DNA from: Chryseobacterium lathyri
GTDB taxonomy: Bacteria; Bacteroidota; Bacteroidia; Flavobacteriales; Weeksellaceae
Length of the DNA: 64,000 bases
Assembly: GCF_030812195.1 (NCBI RefSeq)
Contig: NZ_JAUSSF010000001.1
Span: 682,001-746,000, forward strand
Direction: 5' to 3'
This document shows positions 8,149 to 16,630 of the stretch, in pieces. A program made the translations under genes and the position numbers. Below the pieces are notes generated by a model, which saw only the letters and a program-made list of their open reading frames with translations, had not been told where the DNA came from and did no database searches. How positions within the stretch are numbered: position 1 is the stretch's first letter; each line of letters opens with the position of its first letter.

Positions 8149-11076
8149 ATGAAAAAACAATTATCCATGATTGGAATGCTTCTTATTACGGGCATTTCTT
8201 TCGCGCAGACTGACCGTCTCTGGAGTGAAGGTTCAAAAAAAGCACCTTCAGACATTTTTGAAAACAAAACCCGAATTACTAACCCTAAAATCTATAGCTT
8301 AGATTTTGAAGGACTGAAAAACGCTCTCGCCAAGGCCCCAAAAAGACTTGCTCCGGGAGAAAAATCAGAAATTATTATTTCTTTCCCTAATTCTGAAGGG
8401 AAGATGGAAAATTTTAAAGTAAGGGAAAACTCAAACTTTGACCCTCAGCTTGCTGCGAAATATCCGGATATCAAATCTTATGTAGGCGAAGGCCTGAATG
8501 ATCCCAATTCAACAGTCTATTTCAGTATTTCTTCACTTGGCCTTTCTTCTATGGAAATCTATGGTGATAAATCTGCCGTTTTTATTGAGCCTTACGCCAA
8601 AGACCTTTCTTCTTATGTAGTATACAGAAAGTCCGACAAAAAAGATGATCTCAATAAATTCGAATGTACCGTTATCGATGTAGCACAAAAAGGAGTATCC
8701 AATACCCTTGCTGCAAGGCCGAACGCAGATGATGCGAAACTGAGAACATTCAGACTGGCTCTTTCGACTACCGGAGAATATACTACCTATTTTGGCGGAA
8801 CCAAAGCGAATGCTCTTGCTGCCATTAATAACACAATGACCCGTGTAAATGGTGTTTTTGAAAAAGATTTTGCAGCAAGAATGGTTCTTATTTCCAACAA
8901 TGATGCTGTCATTTATACCAACGCCTCTACAGACCCCTATTCTGCGGCTTCCGGAATGAGCAGCTGGAATTCTCAGCTTCAAAGTACACTGACCTCTGTG
9001 ATTGGAGAAGCCAATTATGATGTCGGGCATTTATTCGGAGCTTCCGGAGGAGGCGGAAATGCAGGGTGTATCGGCTGTATCTGTACAAACGGTTCAAAAG
9101 GAAGCGGGTACACTTCTCCGGCAGATGCTATTCCTTCAGGTGATAATTTTGACATTGATTATGTAGCCCACGAATTAGGACATCAATTTGGAGGTAACCA
9201 TACTTTCTCTCACGGAAATGAAGGTACAGGTGTTAATATGGAGCCAGGATCAGGATCTACCATTATGGGATATGCGGGAATCACCGGGCAGGATGTGCAG
9301 CCCCATTCGGATGCATTTTTCCATGCTGTAAGCATCCAGCAGATCACCAATAATATCAAAGCTAAAACATGTCCGGTAAGCACTTCTACAGGAAATGCCA
9401 TTCCTACAGCCAATGCAGGTCTTGATTATACCATTCCAAAAGGCACACCATTCATGCTTACGGGAACTGGAACTGATGCTAACGGAGATTCTTTAACTTA
9501 CATTTGGGAACAGATGGATAATGCATCATCATCCCAAACCGGAGCAAGCTCTGCAGCAAGTGCTACCAAAGCATCAGGCCCCACTTTCAGATCATGGACT
9601 CCCACCACTTCTCCAACAAGATATTTTCCAAGAATGGCATCTGTCTTAACAGGAGGTACTACTACTGCAGGTTCAGAAATAACGGTGGAAGCACTATCCA
9701 ATGTAGCAAGATCTTTAAATTTCAGATTTACTGTTCGTGATAACAGAGCCGGAGGTTCAGGAAATAATTCTGATGACGCTCTGATCACTGTAAATGGGAC
9801 AGCAGGACCTTTCAGTGTTTCATCACAGAATTCAGCCACTACTTATTCCGGAGGAAGCTCACAAACTGTTACATGGAATGTAGCCGGAACAACAGCCAAT
9901 GGCGTAAATGCTGCCAATGTAGATATTCTTTGGTCAACAGACAGCGGAAATACATGGACTACTCTTCTTGCCGGAACTCCGAACGACGGAACTCAGGCGG
10001 TAACTATCCCTAATTCATCTACGACAACAGGAAGAATTATGGTAAAAGGTTCAAATCATATTTTCTTCGATGTTAATAATGCAAATATCACTGTAAATGC
10101 AGGTTCAGGAGGTACAGATACGGTAGCTCCTACAGCACCTACCCTTGCGGCTTCCGGAACGACTTCTACTACAACCAATCTTTCCTGGAGCGGTGCTACG
10201 GATAATGTAGCGGTTACAGGTTACGATGTTTATCAAGGTGCTTCATTGATCGGTTCTACAGCATCTACAACATATACGGTAACAAGTTTAACGCCTGCCA
10301 CTACTTACAGCTTTACTGTTAAATCTAAAGATGCAGCAGGAAATATATCGCCTTCAAGCAATACAGTGAGTGTTACAACACTTTCCGGAGGTACGGTGAC
10401 TTACTGTACAGCTTCTGCAACCAATACGGCAGATGAAAGAATAGGAAATGTGAAATTCGGAACCATTAACAATACTTCAACAGGAACTGCGGGGTATGAA
10501 AACTTCACTTCTATTTCTACCAATGTAACAAGAGGAAGCGCTTATACCATCTCTGTGACTCCTACTTGGACATCAACGGTTTACAGCGAAGCTTATGCAG
10601 TGTACATCGATTATAATGGTGACGGTGATTTTACAGACAGCGGAGAATTAGCATGGTCTAAAGCGGGCTCTACCACTACTCCTGCAACAGGAAGTATCAC
10701 TATTCCTGCAACTGCTGTAATAGGTTCTACTAGAATGAGAGTTATGATGAAGTACAGCTCTGCACCAACTTCTTCATGTGGATCTTATACTTACGGACAG
10801 GTTGAAGACTACACCCTGAATATCGTCTCTTCAGGAAAAAGAGATCTTCTTGATACCAAAGATCTGATCACTGATATCAAGCTTTATCCAAACCCTGTAA
10901 AGGATAGGTTGCATATCTCAAATACAGCCTCAGAAGATTATAAGATCTTCGATATGGGTGGAAAACTAATCAATTCAGGAAAACTGGAAAGAGGCGGTGT
11001 GAATGTAAGCGGACTTATTAAAGGAGCTTATATGATCCAGGTTGGAGAAGCTGCCAAGAGATTCATTAAAAATTAA
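8149..11076 (+). CDS. Secreted reprolysin-like zinc metalloprotease with GEVED and T9SS domains
   Basis: This large secreted protease (975 aa) starts MKKQLSMIGMLLITGISFAQ, a signal peptide. A propeptide-like region runs to about residue 190. The catalytic domain has HELGHQFGGNHTFSH near residues 340-354, the HExxHxxGxxH zinc site, and a Met-turn GSTIMGYAG near 370. A PKD/Ig-like region follows, then another beta domain. A fibronectin type III domain spans about 661-745 and a GEVED domain about 750-893 (YIDYNGDGDFTDSGE, YGQVEDYTLNI). A T9SS sorting domain spans about 908-975. It is likely an outer-surface or extracellular protease. The ATG was preferred over an upstream extension because the latter precedes the promoter element. 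Confidence 0.92.
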   Translation: MKKQLSMIGMLLITGISFAQTDRLWSEGSKKAPSDIFENKTRITNPKIYSLDFEGLKNALAKAPKRLAPGEKSEIIISFPNSEGKMENFKVRENSNFDPQLAAKYPDIKSYVGEGLNDPNSTVYFSISSLGLSSMEIYGDKSAVFIEPYAKDLSSYVVYRKSDKKDDLNKFECTVIDVAQKGVSNTLAARPNADDAKLRTFRLALSTTGEYTTYFGGTKANALAAINNTMTRVNGVFEKDFAARMVLISNNDAVIYTNASTDPYSAASGMSSWNSQLQSTLTSVIGEANYDVGHLFGASGGGGNAGCIGCICTNGSKGSGYTSPADAIPSGDNFDIDYVAHELGHQFGGNHTFSHGNEGTGVNMEPGSGSTIMGYAGITGQDVQPHSDAFFHAVSIQQITNNIKAKTCPVSTSTGNAIPTANAGLDYTIPKGTPFMLTGTGTDANGDSLTYIWEQMDNASSSQTGASSAASATKASGPTFRSWTPTTSPTRYFPRMASVLTGGTTTAGSEITVEALSNVARSLNFRFTVRDNRAGGSGNNSDDALITVNGTAGPFSVSSQNSATTYSGGSSQTVTWNVAGTTANGVNAANVDILWSTDSGNTWTTLLAGTPNDGTQAVTIPNSSTTTGRIMVKGSNHIFFDVNNANITVNAGSGGTDTVAPTAPTLAASGTTSTTTNLSWSGATDNVAVTGYDVYQGASLIGSTASTTYTVTSLTPATTYSFTVKSKDAAGNISPSSNTVSVTTLSGGTVTYCTASATNTADERIGNVKFGTINNTSTGTAGYENFTSISTNVTRGSAYTISVTPTWTSTVYSEAYAVYIDYNGDGDFTDSGELAWSKAGSTTTPATGSITIPATAVIGSTRMRVMMKYSSAPTSSCGSYTYGQVEDYTLNIVSSGKRDLLDTKDLITDIKLYPNPVKDRLHISNTASEDYKIFDMGGKLINSGKLERGGVNVSGLIKGAYMIQVGEAAKRFIKN

Positions 11077-11098
11077 TAACCATTATTTAAACACTTTG

Positions 11099-11126
11099 AA
11101 GACTGCCTTACCGGCAGTCTTTTTTA
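11099..11126 (+). terminator. Terminator after metalloprotease gene
   Basis: The arms AAGACTGCC (11099-11107) and GGCAGTCTT (11113-11121) pair around a 5-nt loop and are followed by TTTTT. Confidence 0.9.
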
Positions 11127-11533
11127 TTGGAAATAAGAGATTTCTGATGGCTCACGAAGCTTAATTTCTTTATAAATAATTTGTATAAAATCTATAAAAC
11201 CGATTGATTAATACATTTAAAACTAACATAATATTTTATTGTTAAAAAATTGATTAATATTTGAAATTTTTGATTTAAATTTATCACTCAAATTATTTTT
11301 TTCATTGTATCGTTTGCCTAATCAGTATTTGAGATAGATCCGGACCGGATTATTGGCTGATGATGTGATTCTCTTTAATTCCAATTCTTAAGAACATCAA
11401 CTTTTACACTGCCAAAACCACTGGGTTACAGAAATGCCTTTTTATAAAAAAGACGACCCTATCTCATGCTATAATTTTATCAAAAATAACAGAACCATTT
11501 ATTCAGAAAACTAAAACCACTAAAACTTTTACC
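11127..11533. other. 407-bp AT-rich intergenic region before TNT-like lipoprotein
   Basis: No open reading frame of interest and no exact TAnnTTTG element was found on the plus strand. Several near-matches occur. A GC-richer stretch around 11336-11365 (GATCCGGACCGGATTATTGG) contains the short inverted pair ATCCGG/CCGGAT. The promoter of the following lipoprotein gene must lie here but cannot be placed. Confidence 0.4.
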
Positions 11534-12247
11534 ATGAAACATTTATTTAAGTACATCTTTTTATTGACAACCGTGTTTTTTTCAGTTGCCTGTAGTTCGG
11601 ATAATGAAGAAACTGATAATCCAACGGGAGTCGTTACCCATGTATTCTATAAAAATTCGGATGAGTTTGCTTTAACTTATGACCCAGCCGGAACTGTAAG
11701 TCAGACAATCAGAAACCAGGCGTTTGACTTATATAAACTGGGAAAATGGACTGAACTGGAGGCTCTCTTTAATGCTAATAACCTTAATGGCGGATGGCCT
11801 CCTGCTAACGGTGGCTATAATATCGTTGATGATGTTCCTTTTCAGGCGGGACAAAAATTCGACAGATACAGCGGGGCCATTGGAAATTATGAAGGAAACG
11901 GGAATCCAACTTTGGGAGGAAGTTTCACAAGCCCGATCATTAACGGATATGTTTATACTTTTTCACAAAGAGCTTTAAACCAGCCTGAAAACAAATATGA
12001 TTTCTATTATGAAATAGACGTTCTGAATAATTTATTACCTTTCAAGTCTCAAACAGCTGATGTAATTCCATGGTTTAATCAGATTGGCGGAGGAAAACAG
12101 ACGATGTGGAAAATTCCGATCGATGTCGCAACAGGTTATCAGAAAACATGGAATAAACTGGCACAGGAAGGCTATATTAAAATCACCATCAAGAAAAGCC
12201 CAAGCGGAAAGTATAATAACCTGGTAGGAACCGTTATCCAGCAATAA
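11534..12247 (+). CDS. Lipoprotein with TNT-like (NAD glycohydrolase toxin) domain
   Basis: This 237-aa lipoprotein has a signal peptide with lipobox FFSVAC (Cys20). Residues about 83-222 resemble the TNT domain, named after the Mycobacterium tuberculosis necrotizing toxin, an NAD+ glycohydrolase. Visible landmarks are NGGWPP (85-90), AGQKFDRYSGAIG (105-117), FTSP (131-134), SQRALN (144-149), FYYEI (157-161), VIPWF (177-181) and GGGKQ (185-189). The DRY arginine and GGGxQ glutamine are retained. From memory of the family, the usual YHxYxV histidine seems replaced here, which puts activity in doubt. A small Cys-rich protein follows 10 bp later and could be its partner or immunity protein. Family assignment is by eye only. 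Confidence 0.7.
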   Translation: MKHLFKYIFLLTTVFFSVACSSDNEETDNPTGVVTHVFYKNSDEFALTYDPAGTVSQTIRNQAFDLYKLGKWTELEALFNANNLNGGWPPANGGYNIVDDVPFQAGQKFDRYSGAIGNYEGNGNPTLGGSFTSPIINGYVYTFSQRALNQPENKYDFYYEIDVLNNLLPFKSQTADVIPWFNQIGGGKQTMWKIPIDVATGYQKTWNKLAQEGYIKITIKKSPSGKYNNLVGTVIQQ

Positions 12248-12257
12248 ATAAGCTCAG

Positions 12258-12677
12258 ATGTATTCAATATCAAAAAAAATAACCCTCAATAAGCAGGCTC
12301 TCATTGCAAAGAATCATTTCAGCAACGATGAAATAATTCCGGCGGCTTTAACAAAATTCACCTGCTGTAATTGCGGCCATCAAAACACCGTTGAAATTTT
12401 CCCGTATGAAACCGGATTTCCAATCTTCCAGATCTATAATGAAGATAAAGTTTTATCTAAAAATGAATTATTACATAACCAAATTGTTACCGAAACCTCC
12501 CAAAGAATGGTTCATTTTGGAAGCTTAACGGTAAATGATTTACCGACATTATATTTTGGTACCGACTGCCAGGCTTGTCATTCAAAATATATCTGTGTAT
12601 TCAGCTATGGTGAAAAGCAACCCGGCTTAACGCTTTTAAATATTTCAGGCATCTGGCAGTATGAAGAATTAAAATAA
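12258..12677 (+). CDS. Small Cys-rich cytosolic protein, possible partner of the TNT-like lipoprotein
   Basis: This 139-aa protein has no signal peptide or membrane segment. It has two Cys pairs that look like a zinc ribbon: TCCNCGHQN (Cys36/37/39) and DCQACHSKY (Cys104/107). An extra Cys lies at 113. The family was not recognised. It lies 10 bp after the TNT-like gene and before a terminator, so the two form a tight pair. That arrangement (secreted toxin-like domain, then small cytosolic protein) fits toxin and immunity, but the function is unproven. Confidence 0.6.
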   Translation: MYSISKKITLNKQALIAKNHFSNDEIIPAALTKFTCCNCGHQNTVEIFPYETGFPIFQIYNEDKVLSKNELLHNQIVTETSQRMVHFGSLTVNDLPTLYFGTDCQACHSKYICVFSYGEKQPGLTLLNISGIWQYEELK

Positions 12678-12727
12678 TATTTTCTTTATGTTTTAAAATC
12701 AATTAGAAAGATTTTAACAATAAAAAT

Positions 12728-12751
12728 AATCCACAGTTTAAGCTGTGGATT
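12728..12751 (+). terminator. Terminator after the TNT-like gene pair
   Basis: The arms AATCCACAG (12728-12736) and CTGTGGATT (12743-12751) pair around TTTAAG and are followed by TTT. Confidence 0.85.
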
Positions 12752-12842
12752 TTTAGTGAAAACATGTTTGTAACCAACGATTTTTAACCTTTTATCAGAA
12801 CAGATATCTAATAGCTATTACACATTTTCCAAAATCGTTTTC

Positions 12843-12850
12843 TATCTTTG
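12843..12850 (+). promoter_or_regulatory. Promoter -7 element (TATCTTTG)
   Basis: This is an exact TAnnTTTG match 18 bases before the ATG of the MazG-like gene at 12869. A TTTTCC at about 12825 is the only weak -33 candidate. Confidence 0.6.
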
Positions 12851-12868
12851 CTGTAAATAATAAAATTC

Positions 12869-13336
12869 ATGGATAAAATTGACAGTCTGAACCAAGTTGC
12901 AGAATTCCACACCACTTTTAAAGCCCCTATTTTAGATACACCACAAATTCCTTCCCAGGAAAGATGCAACCTTAGAGTTGAACTTCTTCAGGAAGAATTA
13001 AATGAATTAAAGCAGGCTATTGCTGATAATGATATCGTAGAAATAGCTGATGCCCTGTGTGATCTTCAATATGTTTTAAGCGGAGCTGTACTGGAATTCG
13101 GACTTGGCAATAAATTTGTAGAGCTATTCAACGAAGTACAGCGTTCCAATATGTCTAAAGCATGTGATACTGCAGAACAGGCAGAGGAAACTGTAGCATT
13201 TTATAAAGAAAAAGAGGTAGAATCTTTTTATGAAAAATCAGGAGAGAAATTTAACGTCTACAGAAAAGCAGACCATAAAGTTCTTAAGAATAAGTACTAT
13301 TCCCCTGCAGATTTAAAAACAATTATCGAAAAATAA
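12869..13336 (+). CDS. MazG-like all-alpha nucleotide pyrophosphohydrolase
   Basis: This 155-aa all-alpha NTP pyrophosphohydrolase superfamily protein carries the metal-binding pattern ExxE followed by ExxD. It is seen in LLQEELNELKQAI (about residues 44-56) and VEIADALCDLQYVL (about 62-75). Members hydrolyse nucleoside triphosphates to monophosphates and often clean damaged or excess nucleotides. The substrate here is not evident. It has its own promoter element and is followed after 1 bp by the thioredoxin-like gene, heading a four-gene cluster that ends in a terminator. Confidence 0.8.
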   Translation: MDKIDSLNQVAEFHTTFKAPILDTPQIPSQERCNLRVELLQEELNELKQAIADNDIVEIADALCDLQYVLSGAVLEFGLGNKFVELFNEVQRSNMSKACDTAEQAEETVAFYKEKEVESFYEKSGEKFNVYRKADHKVLKNKYYSPADLKTIIEK

Positions 13337-13337
13337 T

Positions 13338-13904
13338 ATGAAAAAATTTATTACCAATATTATTGCTGTTTCAAGTTTTGTTTTTGCTTCCCAGCAGTTC
13401 AGTGCCCAAAAAGTGGTAATGAACCGTGAAGTAGACACTCAGAACGACGGCAAAATGCTTTTAGGGAACCAGTTCAAAGAACAGTTCTTAAAGGCTCCTT
13501 ATGCAGACTGGTATGTGAAAGAGCATGACGAATATGCGGTTGACCAAAAAGCGATCAGCGAGCTAAAGAAAGCTAAGTTCAACACTTATTCTCTTGTTGT
13601 TTTTATAGGAACATGGTGTGAAGACAGTCACAGAGATTTTCCAAGGCTGATGAAAATTCTTGAGGAATTGAAATACCCGGATAATAAGCTGACAATCATC
13701 GCTGTTAACCGCAAAAAGGAATCCCCTACCGGAGACGAAGTTCGTTATAACATCCAGAAAGTTCCAACCATTATTGTTGAAAGATATGGCAAAGAAATAG
13801 GTAGGATCATAGAAATGCCTAAAACAGGATATATTGAAAGAGATCTGGCTGAAATCCTGAAAAAAGACGACAGTTCTGTAATCAAAGAAATTTTTAACAA
13901 ATAA
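13338..13904 (+). CDS. Secreted thioredoxin-like protein with a single active-site Cys
   Basis: This 188-aa protein has a signal peptide (to about QFSA, residue 23). The thioredoxin-like fold is shown by LVVFIGTWCEDSHRDFPRLMKIL (about 88-110) and the cis-Pro region IQKVPTIIV. The active site reads WCEDS, so the second Cys of the usual CxxC is Ser. A monothiol or redox-inactive role is therefore more likely than general disulfide reduction. It lies 1 bp after the MazG-like gene and 2 bp before the DUF4230 gene. No substrate can be inferred. Confidence 0.75.
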   Translation: MKKFITNIIAVSSFVFASQQFSAQKVVMNREVDTQNDGKMLLGNQFKEQFLKAPYADWYVKEHDEYAVDQKAISELKKAKFNTYSLVVFIGTWCEDSHRDFPRLMKILEELKYPDNKLTIIAVNRKKESPTGDEVRYNIQKVPTIIVERYGKEIGRIIEMPKTGYIERDLAEILKKDDSSVIKEIFNK

Positions 13905-13906
13905 AG

Positions 13907-14512
13907 TTGAGAAATTACAAAGTAATCATATCATTTGCAGCGGGAATTTTCGTTATGCTGATTCTGTTCTTTGGGCTTAAATCATGCTTTAATCTAGGTG
14001 AAAAGACGGAGAAATCGGATTATTATATTCTGACCAACCAGATTTCCAAAATGAACAAAATGGTAGTCATGGAGCAGAATATATCCAGCATGCAGAAAAC
14101 CAAGATGGGCTATGAGGTGTTCGGGAAAGAGGTGTCAAACAACAGCATTATTACCTATACCAAAACCAATGCGCAGGTTTCTTATGATCTTAACAAAATG
14201 AAGATAGAAGTAGATTCTATCAACAAAAAGCTGGTTATCACTGAACTTCCTGATGCGGAAATAAGAATTACACCAAGCGTTGAGATCCAGTCGCTGGACG
14301 ATTCTTTTTTCAACAGAATTTCAGAAAAAGACATTAAAAATGTGACACAAAAGGCTAAAGAAACTGCGGTTAAATCTATTAATGAGAATCAGCTGAGAAC
14401 GGAAGGCCGTAAACAATTAATGGAAAATCTTAACAATATTTTCGTTTTGGCAAAAGCTTTGGATTATACCATAGAAGATGAAACCGGCAAGCTCGGTGTT
14501 TTAGGACTCTAA
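13907..14512 (+). CDS. DUF4230 domain-containing membrane-anchored protein
   Basis: This 201-aa protein has one N-terminal membrane segment (about residues 7-25) and an extracytoplasmic domain of DUF4230 type. The domain includes KMGYEVFGKEV, ITYTKTNAQVSYDLNKMKIEVD and the C-terminal RTEGRKQLMENL region. The family function is unknown. The start is a TTG two bases after the previous stop. No ATG occurs before the membrane segment, so TTG is the best choice. It is embedded in a translationally tight operon with the thioredoxin-like gene and a small hydrophilic gene. Confidence 0.75.
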   Translation: MRNYKVIISFAAGIFVMLILFFGLKSCFNLGEKTEKSDYYILTNQISKMNKMVVMEQNISSMQKTKMGYEVFGKEVSNNSIITYTKTNAQVSYDLNKMKIEVDSINKKLVITELPDAEIRITPSVEIQSLDDSFFNRISEKDIKNVTQKAKETAVKSINENQLRTEGRKQLMENLNNIFVLAKALDYTIEDETGKLGVLGL

Positions 14513-14525
14513 AAAATATAAAGCT

Positions 14526-14708
14526 ATGGATTCAAAAGACAACAAAAAGAAAGAATCTGCCAACAGTGCAGAAACCAAAAAACAGAACCAGGATTTCCAA
14601 AATATTCCTGCTTCGTCAGAAAAGAGCAATCCACCTGATATTGATAAAGAAGATGTTCAGAACTCCTCGAAAAACAAATCAGGAAAAACGGATAATACTA
14701 AGAAATAA
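14526..14708 (+). CDS. Small hydrophilic, Lys-rich disordered protein
   Basis: This 60-aa protein is almost entirely Lys, Ser, Asn, Asp and Gln with no hydrophobic core, so it is likely disordered. It begins 13 bp after the DUF4230 stop and ends just before a strong terminator. That position and spacing support it being a real last gene of the operon. The family was not recognised and no function is proposed. Confidence 0.55.
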   Translation: MDSKDNKKKESANSAETKKQNQDFQNIPASSEKSNPPDIDKEDVQNSSKNKSGKTDNTKK

Positions 14709-14713
14709 ACCAA

Positions 14714-14746
14714 AAAGGTTCTGCTCAAGCGAGCAGAACCTTTTTT
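14714..14746 (+). terminator. Strong terminator of the MazG/thioredoxin/DUF4230 cluster
   Basis: The arms AAAGGTTCTGCTC (14714-14726) and GAGCAGAACCTTT (14731-14743) form a perfect 13-bp stem with loop AAGC, followed by a T tract. Confidence 0.93.
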
Positions 14747-14835
14747 ACTGATAAGCTGTTTATAGATTTTCGGAACACCTAAGTTGGGTAAGATTACAAC
14801 ATATAAGCTTTAATACTATTTTTGTAATTTTAAAC

Positions 14836-14868
14836 GAAAGATTCCGCCCCAGCGGGACAGAACCTTTC
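14836..14868 (-). terminator. Terminator-like hairpin downstream of leuB
   Basis: On the minus strand a 15-nt arm (14868 to 14854) pairs with 14850 to 14836 through a 3-nt loop. All 15 positions pair when three G-U wobbles are allowed. The downstream T tract is weak (GTTTAAAATT). It shares the string AGAACCTTT with the neighbouring plus-strand terminator. Confidence 0.65.
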
Positions 14869-14906
14869 TAACTAATCTATTATTTATGTGAACTGTTAAG
14901 TAAAAA

Positions 14907-16031
14907 CTATACGATCGTAGATTTCCCGATCTTGATATTTTCAAAATTGTAATAGGATTTCTCAGAATACTTAATATAGTCTGCGATAAAACTCCCTACC
15001 TCACTTGTAGAATAATGCTGCTCAGCATTAAGGTCTACTGTAACATATCTGTTTTCAATAGCATGCTCCACTGCTCTTTTTAATTTGTCAGCCGCTTCAG
15101 GAAGATCAAGGTAATCAAGCATCATGGCTGTACTCAGGATAGAGGCAACGGGATTGGCAATACCTTTACCTTTAGCCTGCGGATAAGAACCGTGAATAGG
15201 TTCAAATAAAGCATTTTCTTCACCTATTGATGCTGAAGGTAAAAGCCCGATAGATCCGCCAATAACGCTGGCTTCATCAGAAATAATATCTCCGAACATA
15301 TTTTCAGTTAGAATAACGTCAAACTGTTTAGGGTTCAGGACCAGCTGCATGGCTGCATTATCAACAAATATATAATCCAACTGTACATCAGGATATTGAG
15401 AGGCAATTTTCTGGCAAGTTTTTCTCCAAAGTCTTGAAGTATCCAAAACATTGGCTTTATCGATCAGTGTAAGTTTCTTTTTTCTTTTTTCAGCTTCTTT
15501 AAAAGCCATATGGGCAATAGGGATAATATCTTCCGTACTGTATTTACAGACATCATAAGCATATTTTCCATCCGGATCTGTAAATTTTTCACCAAAATAA
15601 ATACCGCTCACAAGCTCTCTGAAGATCTGAATATCCGTTCCCTCAATAATCTCCCTTTTCAGGGGACTTTTATCGATCAGCGAGGCATAGGTCTTCAAAG
15701 GTCTGATATTGGCATATAATCCCAGCTCTTTACGGAGCCTTAGCAATCCCTGTTCAGGCCTTACTTTTGCCTCAGGATTGTTGTCGAAAACCGGATCTCC
15801 AATAGCTCCAAAAAGAACGGCATCCGAATCTTTACAGATCTTTAATGTTTCTTCGGGAAGAGGATCTCCAGTCTTAAAAATGGCTTCGGCACCCATCAAT
15901 CCATAGGAAAATTGAAACTGGCAGTTAAAAACTTCTGCCACGGCATCCAATACTTTAATACTTTCACTGACCACTTCCGGCCCGATCCCGTCACCGGGAA
16001 GAACTGCTATTTTAAAATAACTGTTGCTCAT
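14907..16031 (-). CDS. leuB: 3-isopropylmalate dehydrogenase LeuB
   Basis: LeuB is the NAD-dependent oxidative decarboxylase of leucine synthesis, acting on 3-isopropylmalate. The 374-aa length is normal. Signatures are the N-terminal [12 protein letters not shown] and the substrate-binding arginines in [15 protein letters not shown]. The Mg-binding region is [23 protein letters not shown], followed by [21 protein letters not shown]. It overlaps leuD by 20 bp and is the last gene of the leuA-leuC-leuD-leuB operon. Confidence 0.97.
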   Translation of the reverse strand: MSNSYFKIAVLPGDGIGPEVVSESIKVLDAVAEVFNCQFQFSYGLMGAEAIFKTGDPLPEETLKICKDSDAVLFGAIGDPVFDNNPEAKVRPEQGLLRLRKELGLYANIRPLKTYASLIDKSPLKREIIEGTDIQIFRELVSGIYFGEKFTDPDGKYAYDVCKYSTEDIIPIAHMAFKEAEKRKKKLTLIDKANVLDTSRLWRKTCQKIASQYPDVQLDYIFVDNAAMQLVLNPKQFDVILTENMFGDIISDEASVIGGSIGLLPSASIGEENALFEPIHGSYPQAKGKGIANPVASILSTAMMLDYLDLPEAADKLKRAVEHAIENRYVTVDLNAEQHYSTSEVGSFIADYIKYSEKSYYNFENIKIGKSTIV

Positions 16032-16617
16032 ACTTTTGTGTTTTTAGTTCAAATTGTTTTATCACCTGTTTTTTGCTGATTAAAAAATCGATATCGTCAT
16101 AGCCATTGATAAGGCATATTTTTTTATAGGAATCAAGTTCAAAAGTTTCTGTCTTTCCATTAAAACTGATGACCTGCCCTTCTACATCTACAGCAATTTC
16201 CAAACCAGGATTTTCTGTAACATTCTTTAGAATATCTTTTAAAAATGCTTCAGAAACTTTAACAGGGAGAAGGCCATTATTTAGGGCATTCCCTTTAAAG
16301 ATATCAGCAAAATAGCTGGATACAATCACTTTAAAACCATAATCCGTCAAAGACCATGCCGCATGTTCCCTGCTGCTTCCACATCCGAAATTATTCCCGG
16401 CTACTAAAATCTCACCTTTATATTTAGTGTTATTCAGTACAAAATCAGAATTAGGTTCTCCAGTGTGGGCATTAAATCTCCAGTCCCTGAACAGATTTTC
16501 ACCAAAGCCCTTCCTGTCAATACTTTTAAGAAATCTTGCAGGAATGATCTGATCCGTGTCTATATTTTCTGCAGGTAACGGTACTGCAGTTGATTGTATA
16601 TAGGTTAATTTTTGCAT
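16012..16617 (-). CDS. leuD: 3-isopropylmalate dehydratase small subunit LeuD
   Basis: This 201-aa swivel-domain subunit partners LeuC in converting 2-isopropylmalate to 3-isopropylmalate. Visible family motifs are [14 protein letters not shown] near residue 18, [19 protein letters not shown] and [14 protein letters not shown]. It lies 13 bp after leuC and overlaps leuB, as expected for a stoichiometric operon. Confidence 0.96.
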   Translation of the reverse strand: MQKLTYIQSTAVPLPAENIDTDQIIPARFLKSIDRKGFGENLFRDWRFNAHTGEPNSDFVLNNTKYKGEILVAGNNFGCGSSREHAAWSLTDYGFKVIVSSYFADIFKGNALNNGLLPVKVSEAFLKDILKNVTENPGLEIAVDVEGQVISFNGKTETFELDSYKKICLINGYDDIDFLISKKQVIKQFELKTQKYEQQLF

Positions 16618-16630
16618 TGTATAAATCTGT

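Noticed and set aside
9210..9839. Antisense ORFs inside the metalloprotease gene
   Set aside because: They lie opposite repetitive Ser/Thr-rich coding sequence, with no start context or family features.
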